This document shows, piece after piece, positions 14,306-17,502 of a DNA stretch of 17,502 bases; within the stretch, counting starts at the first letter, position 1; every line of letters begins with the position of its first letter. The stretch is from Methanosarcinaceae archaeon (GTDB lineage: Archaea > Halobacteriota > Methanosarcinia > Methanosarcinales > Methanosarcinaceae): the NCBI GenBank assembly GCA_028690255.1, contig JAQVBP010000011.1:13988-31489 (forward strand). Reading direction: 5' to 3'. Under the pieces are notes generated by a model that ran no database searches, was not told the DNA's origin, and worked only from the letters and a program-made list of their open reading frames with translations. A program made the position numbers and the translations under genes.

Positions 14306-15214
14306 ATGAATCATTTTAAAAATGTATTTTGTGTTCTGTTGATTACTGTTCTCTTGCTGGCAGTTGCCGGCTGTGTGCAGCCAGACGACGCATCCGCCAG
14401 TAAACAGAATGAAGAAATAGCTACAGAAGGGCAAACTGAACTATTGGCCCAGAAAGAGTATAGGGAGTCCCTGGTCAATGCTGCTATTGACCTCATAAAT
14501 GAAAAAGGAGAGCCTGCATTTGATGATTTCAGGGAAAAAGACAGCAAGTGGTTCCATAATGATTCCTACATCACCATCTGGAAGACCGAAGGAATACGTG
14601 TTGTTTTCCCTCCTAAAGTAAGCGGCGAGGGTGAGAATGTAAGCGATCTTAAAGATTATAATGGGAAACCGTTGGGCAGGATGCTCATAGACACTGCTTT
14701 AAGCGAAGAAGGCGAGGGATGGGTCAATTACGACTGGCCAAAACCGGGTGAGACAGAACCTTCAAAAAAGTGCACGTTCACCAGGAGAACTTCTATCGAT
14801 AACCAGACATACCTTGTTCATTCCGGCTTTTACGTAGATGACTACATCTATAACAAAAACCTTGAAGGTATTGAAGATATCAACTACTTTGGAGACGCAA
14901 TCGTTAGAAATCTGATCAATCCGAATAGAGTTGAAATGGATCTGGACCTGGATTACAGCATTGCGCATTTTCTAGTTAAACCAGGTAATCCCCTTGATTC
15001 CCTCATTATGAAGAACCCGGAAACATATTATGTTCTTGAGGGGGAAGGCATGCTCTACATAGAAGATGTACCATTTGAACTGAAAAAAGGAAACATTGTC
15101 CTCGTACCTGCAAACGCAAAGCAATACATCGAGAATACCGGAGATGTTGACCTTGAGTTATTGGTTATAAACCAGCCTGCCTGGGAACCGGCGAACGAGA
15201 TTATTCTTGAGTGA
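14306..15214 (+). CDS. Predicted lipoprotein with Cache-like and cupin domains
   Basis: 302 residues. A signal peptide with hydrophobic core (residues 8-21) ends in the lipobox AVAGC, with C23 as the lipidated residue, so the protein is probably anchored outside the membrane. Residues ~50-190 (AIDLINEKGEPAFDDF, then GRMLIDTALSEEGEGWVNYDWPKPGE) resemble an extracellular Cache sensor domain. Residues ~205-295 form a cupin barrel (NPETYYVLEGEGMLYIED ... GNIVLVPANAKQYIENTGD). The usual cupin histidines are absent: the motif-1 HxH position reads as M, K, N, and the motif-2 His is Gln, so a metal-dependent enzyme is unlikely. AGGTG at 14294-14298 sets the start. No histidine kinase or chemoreceptor part follows. 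Ligand and role are unknown; extracellular ligand binding is the best guess. Confidence 0.78.
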   Translation: MNHFKNVFCVLLITVLLLAVAGCVQPDDASASKQNEEIATEGQTELLAQKEYRESLVNAAIDLINEKGEPAFDDFREKDSKWFHNDSYITIWKTEGIRVVFPPKVSGEGENVSDLKDYNGKPLGRMLIDTALSEEGEGWVNYDWPKPGETEPSKKCTFTRRTSIDNQTYLVHSGFYVDDYIYNKNLEGIEDINYFGDAIVRNLINPNRVEMDLDLDYSIAHFLVKPGNPLDSLIMKNPETYYVLEGEGMLYIEDVPFELKKGNIVLVPANAKQYIENTGDVDLELLVINQPAWEPANEIILE

Positions 15215-15232
15215 TTTTCACTCAATTTTTTT
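15207..15232 (+). terminator. Intrinsic terminator overlapping the Cache-cupin stop codon
   Basis: TTGAGTG (15207-15213) pairs with CACTCAA (15219-15225) around an ATTTT loop, followed at once by seven Ts. The stem contains the TGA stop. It separates this gene from the next, which has its own promoter. Confidence 0.8.
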
Positions 15233-15327
15233 AAAGAGATTCCACGTTTTGGAAATGTTTTAAAACACTCTCTTGAGAACTATTTCTTCGGAAAAATACT
15301 GAAGAATGTAGGCATAAACAGTCATAA

Positions 15328-15355
15328 GATATATACAGATGTTCTATATATATTT
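15328..15355 (+). promoter_or_regulatory. TATA-rich promoter of the LivK-like gene
   Basis: Two TATA-like boxes, ATATATAC near 15330 and TATATATATT near 15344, precede the ATG at 15368. The first would start transcription near 15357 and give a leader of about 10 nt. The second is too close to the ATG to serve a leadered transcript. Confidence 0.5.
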
Positions 15356-15367
15356 ACTGTGGTGTTT

Positions 15368-16606
15368 ATGAAAAAAACAAAATATGTTTTAATTGGTATA
15401 CTACTTTTAGCAACTCTCTGGTCAGGATGTATTGAATCAACCGAAGGGGCTACCAGTGAATCTGAGACCATGACCATAGGAGCACTTTTGCCACTTACCG
15501 GCAATCTTGCATCTGTAGGGGAAGCGAGCCGGACAGCCCTTGAAGTATCGGCCGAGGATATCAACGGTTATTTCTCAGGACTTGGTTCAGGAAAAAATGT
15601 AAAAGTGATTGTAAAGGATACCGAAAGTGATCCTGAGACGGCCCTGGAACGGCTCAAGGAACTTGACAAACTGGGGCTAAAGATTGTTATCGGCCCGCAG
15701 GCAAGCGATGAAGCGGAAACTGTTCTGGATTATGCAACCCGGAATGGTATCATCCTTCTGAGTACAGCATCAACAGCCCCCTCTTTAGCGATCCCTGACG
15801 ATAATCTGTTCAGACTTGTACCTGACGACACCAATCAGGGAATGGTACTGGCCAGACTGATGGGTGATGAAGGGATCAGTACTTTAATCCCCATGTACAG
15901 AAATGACGTTTGGGGTAACGGACTTGTTAATGAGGTCGAGAAAAGTTTTGAGGTTCTTAACGGCACAGTGCTTGAGGGAGTTAGATATGAAACAGAAAAC
16001 ACGAACCTTTCCACAGAAGTTGAGGCACTCAATGAAAAAGTAATGGCAGCCACTTCAGAACACGGGGAGGAATCCGTAGCCGTGCTTCTTTGTTCCCATG
16101 GGGAAGTAACAGAGGTCTTTGCTTTAGCCCGTACCTATCCCGCCCTGTCAGAGGTCAACTGGTATGGCACTGACGGCATGGCGCAGAACAGGGGGCTGAT
16201 CAGCAATGATAATGCAGCCAGTTTTGCTGCAGTAACCAATGTCAAGGCCCCGATATACGGACACCTGGAGACGAATGACAGATATCAGGAGATCGGGCCA
16301 AAAATTGAAGCCCGACTTGGAAGAATTCCTGAATCTTACGCATTGCCCGCGTATGACGCTCTCTGGATAGCTACATTTGTTGATCTGGATGCCATTCCGG
16401 ATAACGACGAAAGTGTAAAACTAGCAATGGATACCCTTACAGATACATATTATGGAATTAGCGGATGGACAATACTCAATGAGAACGGGGACAGAAAATA
16501 CTGGAACTATGGCATCTGGACAGTCACTGAAGAAAATGGAAGTTACCAGTGGGTAAAGGATCAAACGGTTATACTGCGGGGTGAAAGATTAATGTTTTAT
16601 AAATAA
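15368..16606 (+). CDS. LivK-like substrate-binding lipoprotein (type 1 periplasmic-binding fold)
   Basis: 412 residues from ATG 15368. The signal peptide ends at C21 in LWSGC, an atypical but plausible lipobox. The mature part is a branched-chain-amino-acid-binding-like (Peripla_BP_6) protein: TMTIGALLPLTGNLASVGEASRTALEVSAEDIN at the start, IVIGPQASDEAETVLDYA and ILLSTASTAPSL around the ligand cleft, YDALWIATFVDLD in the second lobe. Such proteins deliver amino acids, amides or similar ligands to ABC transporters, but no permease or ATPase gene follows here and the downstream side is non-coding. It may serve a transporter encoded elsewhere or act as a sensor. GTGGTG at 15359-15364 may be the ribosome binding site; a GTG start at 15359 is less likely. 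A 57-bp fragment of this gene is duplicated at 14184-14240. Confidence 0.85.
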   Translation: MKKTKYVLIGILLLATLWSGCIESTEGATSESETMTIGALLPLTGNLASVGEASRTALEVSAEDINGYFSGLGSGKNVKVIVKDTESDPETALERLKELDKLGLKIVIGPQASDEAETVLDYATRNGIILLSTASTAPSLAIPDDNLFRLVPDDTNQGMVLARLMGDEGISTLIPMYRNDVWGNGLVNEVEKSFEVLNGTVLEGVRYETENTNLSTEVEALNEKVMAATSEHGEESVAVLLCSHGEVTEVFALARTYPALSEVNWYGTDGMAQNRGLISNDNAASFAAVTNVKAPIYGHLETNDRYQEIGPKIEARLGRIPESYALPAYDALWIATFVDLDAIPDNDESVKLAMDTLTDTYYGISGWTILNENGDRKYWNYGIWTVTEENGSYQWVKDQTVILRGERLMFYK

Positions 16607-16629
16607 ATGGCGAGGTATTCACGACTCCC

Positions 16630-16730
16630 CGGGCAGGCTGCCCGTAACTTAAGAAGCTGTCCGGCAATTACTGTCAATAAGTATCGAAATCAGTTTTTTT
16701 CAATTTAAAGGCTTCAAATTCTTTTTTTTT
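16630..16730 (+). terminator. Terminator of the LivK-like gene: hairpin plus later T-tracts
   Basis: CGGGCA (16630-16635) pairs with TGCCCG (16639-16644) around GGC. There is no T-run immediately behind, but T7 and T9 runs follow at about 16694-16700 and 16722-16730. A two-part terminator region is plausible. Confidence 0.45.
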
Positions 16731-16780
16731 CAATTTAAAGGCTTTAAACACAATTTTTTTAATTTAAAGGTTTTAAATAC
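16691..16780. repeat. Three tandem 30-bp repeats with T-runs and TTTAAA
   Basis: CAATTTAAAGG occurs at 16701-16711 and 16731-16741, and a version lacking the C at 16760-16770, each preceded by seven to nine Ts. Period is 29-30 bp and the third copy has diverged. It lies between convergent transcription units (the LivK-like gene and the minus-strand ORF), where it would give U-tracts to + strand transcripts. Confidence 0.85.
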
Positions 16781-16786
16781 CTTTTT

Positions 16787-16933
16787 TCATCTATTTTTGC
16801 CCTGATCCTTAAAATGGATCTCTTTTCCAGGTTCAATCACCCGAAGGTCCAGGCCCTCCGCAGCCCCCGTAGCAGAAAATGTAGCAAGCATAAAAATTCC
16901 TATAAATCCCGGAATTATTCTTATTTTCAACAT
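16787..16933 (-). CDS. Small secreted peptide or truncated surface-protein gene
   Basis: 48 codons on the minus strand. Residues 1-24 form a classic signal peptide: K3 and R5, a hydrophobic core, then ATFSATGAAEG with a likely cleavage after AA. The remaining ~23 residues (LDLRVIEPGKEIHFKDQGKNR) look like the first strand of a secreted domain and end abruptly. GAGGT stands 3 nt before the ATG on this strand. Either it is a true small secreted protein or, more likely, the 5' remnant of a larger cell-surface protein gene lost by deletion; the stop runs directly into the 30-bp repeat tract, which could mark the break. I do not recognise a family. Confidence 0.45.
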   Translation of the reverse strand: MLKIRIIPGFIGIFMLATFSATGAAEGLDLRVIEPGKEIHFKDQGKNR

Positions 16934-17502
16934 TATACCTCAATGTTCTGATTATTCCGGGTACTTCGGGAGTCCTTCCAAAAAGTATTCGTAACAAAAT
17001 AGGACTGAGATTCCAAATTTTCGTAGTCAGGATATTCTTCCTTTCAGCACCAAAATTTTGATAAATCTATATCAGACCCCATTTTCATATGTATTTATAT
17101 TATTAATTATATTATAATATTATAAGTAAATGACTCACGGACAACCCTCATTTTTTCAACATAATTCTTCTATGTAGATTATATAATAATATAACATTTT
17201 GTATCTTAATTATGTTAAAATATGAATTTTATTTAAAAAAAGATGCATATAAGAATAAAAAATAATCTTTTTTTAATAACAACTATATATATGATTTGAC
17301 ATATTCTGGAAGTGATGTTGACTAAAAGACCAATTTAACATCTGCTATCAAAGTCACACTTGCACTTTGATGGTAATCCACGGTAGTTTGACGAATTTGA
17401 AAAACAAAAAAGAGACAACAGCGAAAAATTAAGACAAATATGGGCATTTATTTTTTTTGCCAGCTGTTCAAAAAAATTCCATGTTTCTTTTTATTGTTAA
17501 GA
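16934..17502. other. AT-rich intergenic region at the right edge
   Basis: No open frame with a ribosome binding site and reasonable length is seen on either strand. The stretch 17090-17280 is extremely AT-rich with many TATA-like runs. A possible promoter and two inverted repeats near 17283-17371 are listed separately. Confidence 0.5.
17283..17371 (+). ncRNA. Candidate structured RNA behind a TATA box
   Basis: CTATATATATG at 17283-17293 would place a transcription start near 17312. Just there, two inverted repeats follow in series: GATGTT (17314-17319) with AACATC (17337-17342), and ATCAAAGT (17347-17354) with ACTTTGAT (17364-17371). The only reading frame is seven codons long (ATG 17315). 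Either a small RNA or the leader of a gene beyond the window edge. Weak evidence: short stems in AT-rich DNA. Confidence 0.25.

Overview
The window is archaeal and almost certainly from a Methanosarcina species. This rests on a complete ten-gene A1AO ATP synthase operon in the Methanosarcina order (ahaH-I-K-E-C-F-A-B-D-G, including the tiny terminal ahaG), a DUF1699-type protein, TATA-box promoters, tRNA genes without encoded CCA, and long AT-rich intergenic spacers. I cannot name the species from the sequence alone.

Layout. Positions 1-1544 carry no convincing gene but hold two diverged copies of a ~290-bp repeat (186-479 and 632-915). A TATA box at 1561-1568, overlapped by a perfect 8-4-8 inverted repeat, precedes the aha operon (1700-10374, all + strand). 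The genes are tightly packed or overlapping except for one 267-bp gap between ahaK (membrane c subunit) and ahaE (peripheral stalk). That gap is filled by nine regularly spaced stem-loops with a ~28-nt period and compensatory stem changes, and is the most remarkable non-coding signal here. The operon ends in a strong hairpin/T-run, followed by a 10-bp tandem repeat of phased T-tracts.

Downstream, hypF (10634-13024) encodes the carbamoyltransferase of [NiFe]-hydrogenase maturation. It stands alone and looks visibly more GC-rich than its neighbours. Next come a DUF1699-family gene (13170-13595), tRNA-Gly(UCC) and tRNA-Leu(UAG). Two predicted lipoprotein genes follow: a Cache-like domain fused to a cupin that lacks the usual metal-binding histidines (14306-15214), and a LivK-like substrate-binding protein with no transporter genes in view (15368-16606). 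A 57-bp, 53/57-identical fragment of the LivK-like gene lies upstream of the Cache-cupin gene, a relic of a duplication or rearrangement. The last ~900 bp are AT-rich and hold a 30-bp tandem repeat, a 48-codon minus-strand ORF with a signal peptide that may be a truncated surface-protein gene, and a possible TATA-driven structured RNA near 17312.

How the parts work together: AhaA/B/D/F form the A1 catalytic head and central rotor parts, AhaC links the rotor to the AhaK ring, AhaI is the membrane stator with the ion path, and AhaE/H are the peripheral stalks. The complex makes ATP from the ion gradients of methanogenesis. HypF serves hydrogenase maturation. The lipoprotein pair probably senses or binds extracellular ligands, with ligand unknown.
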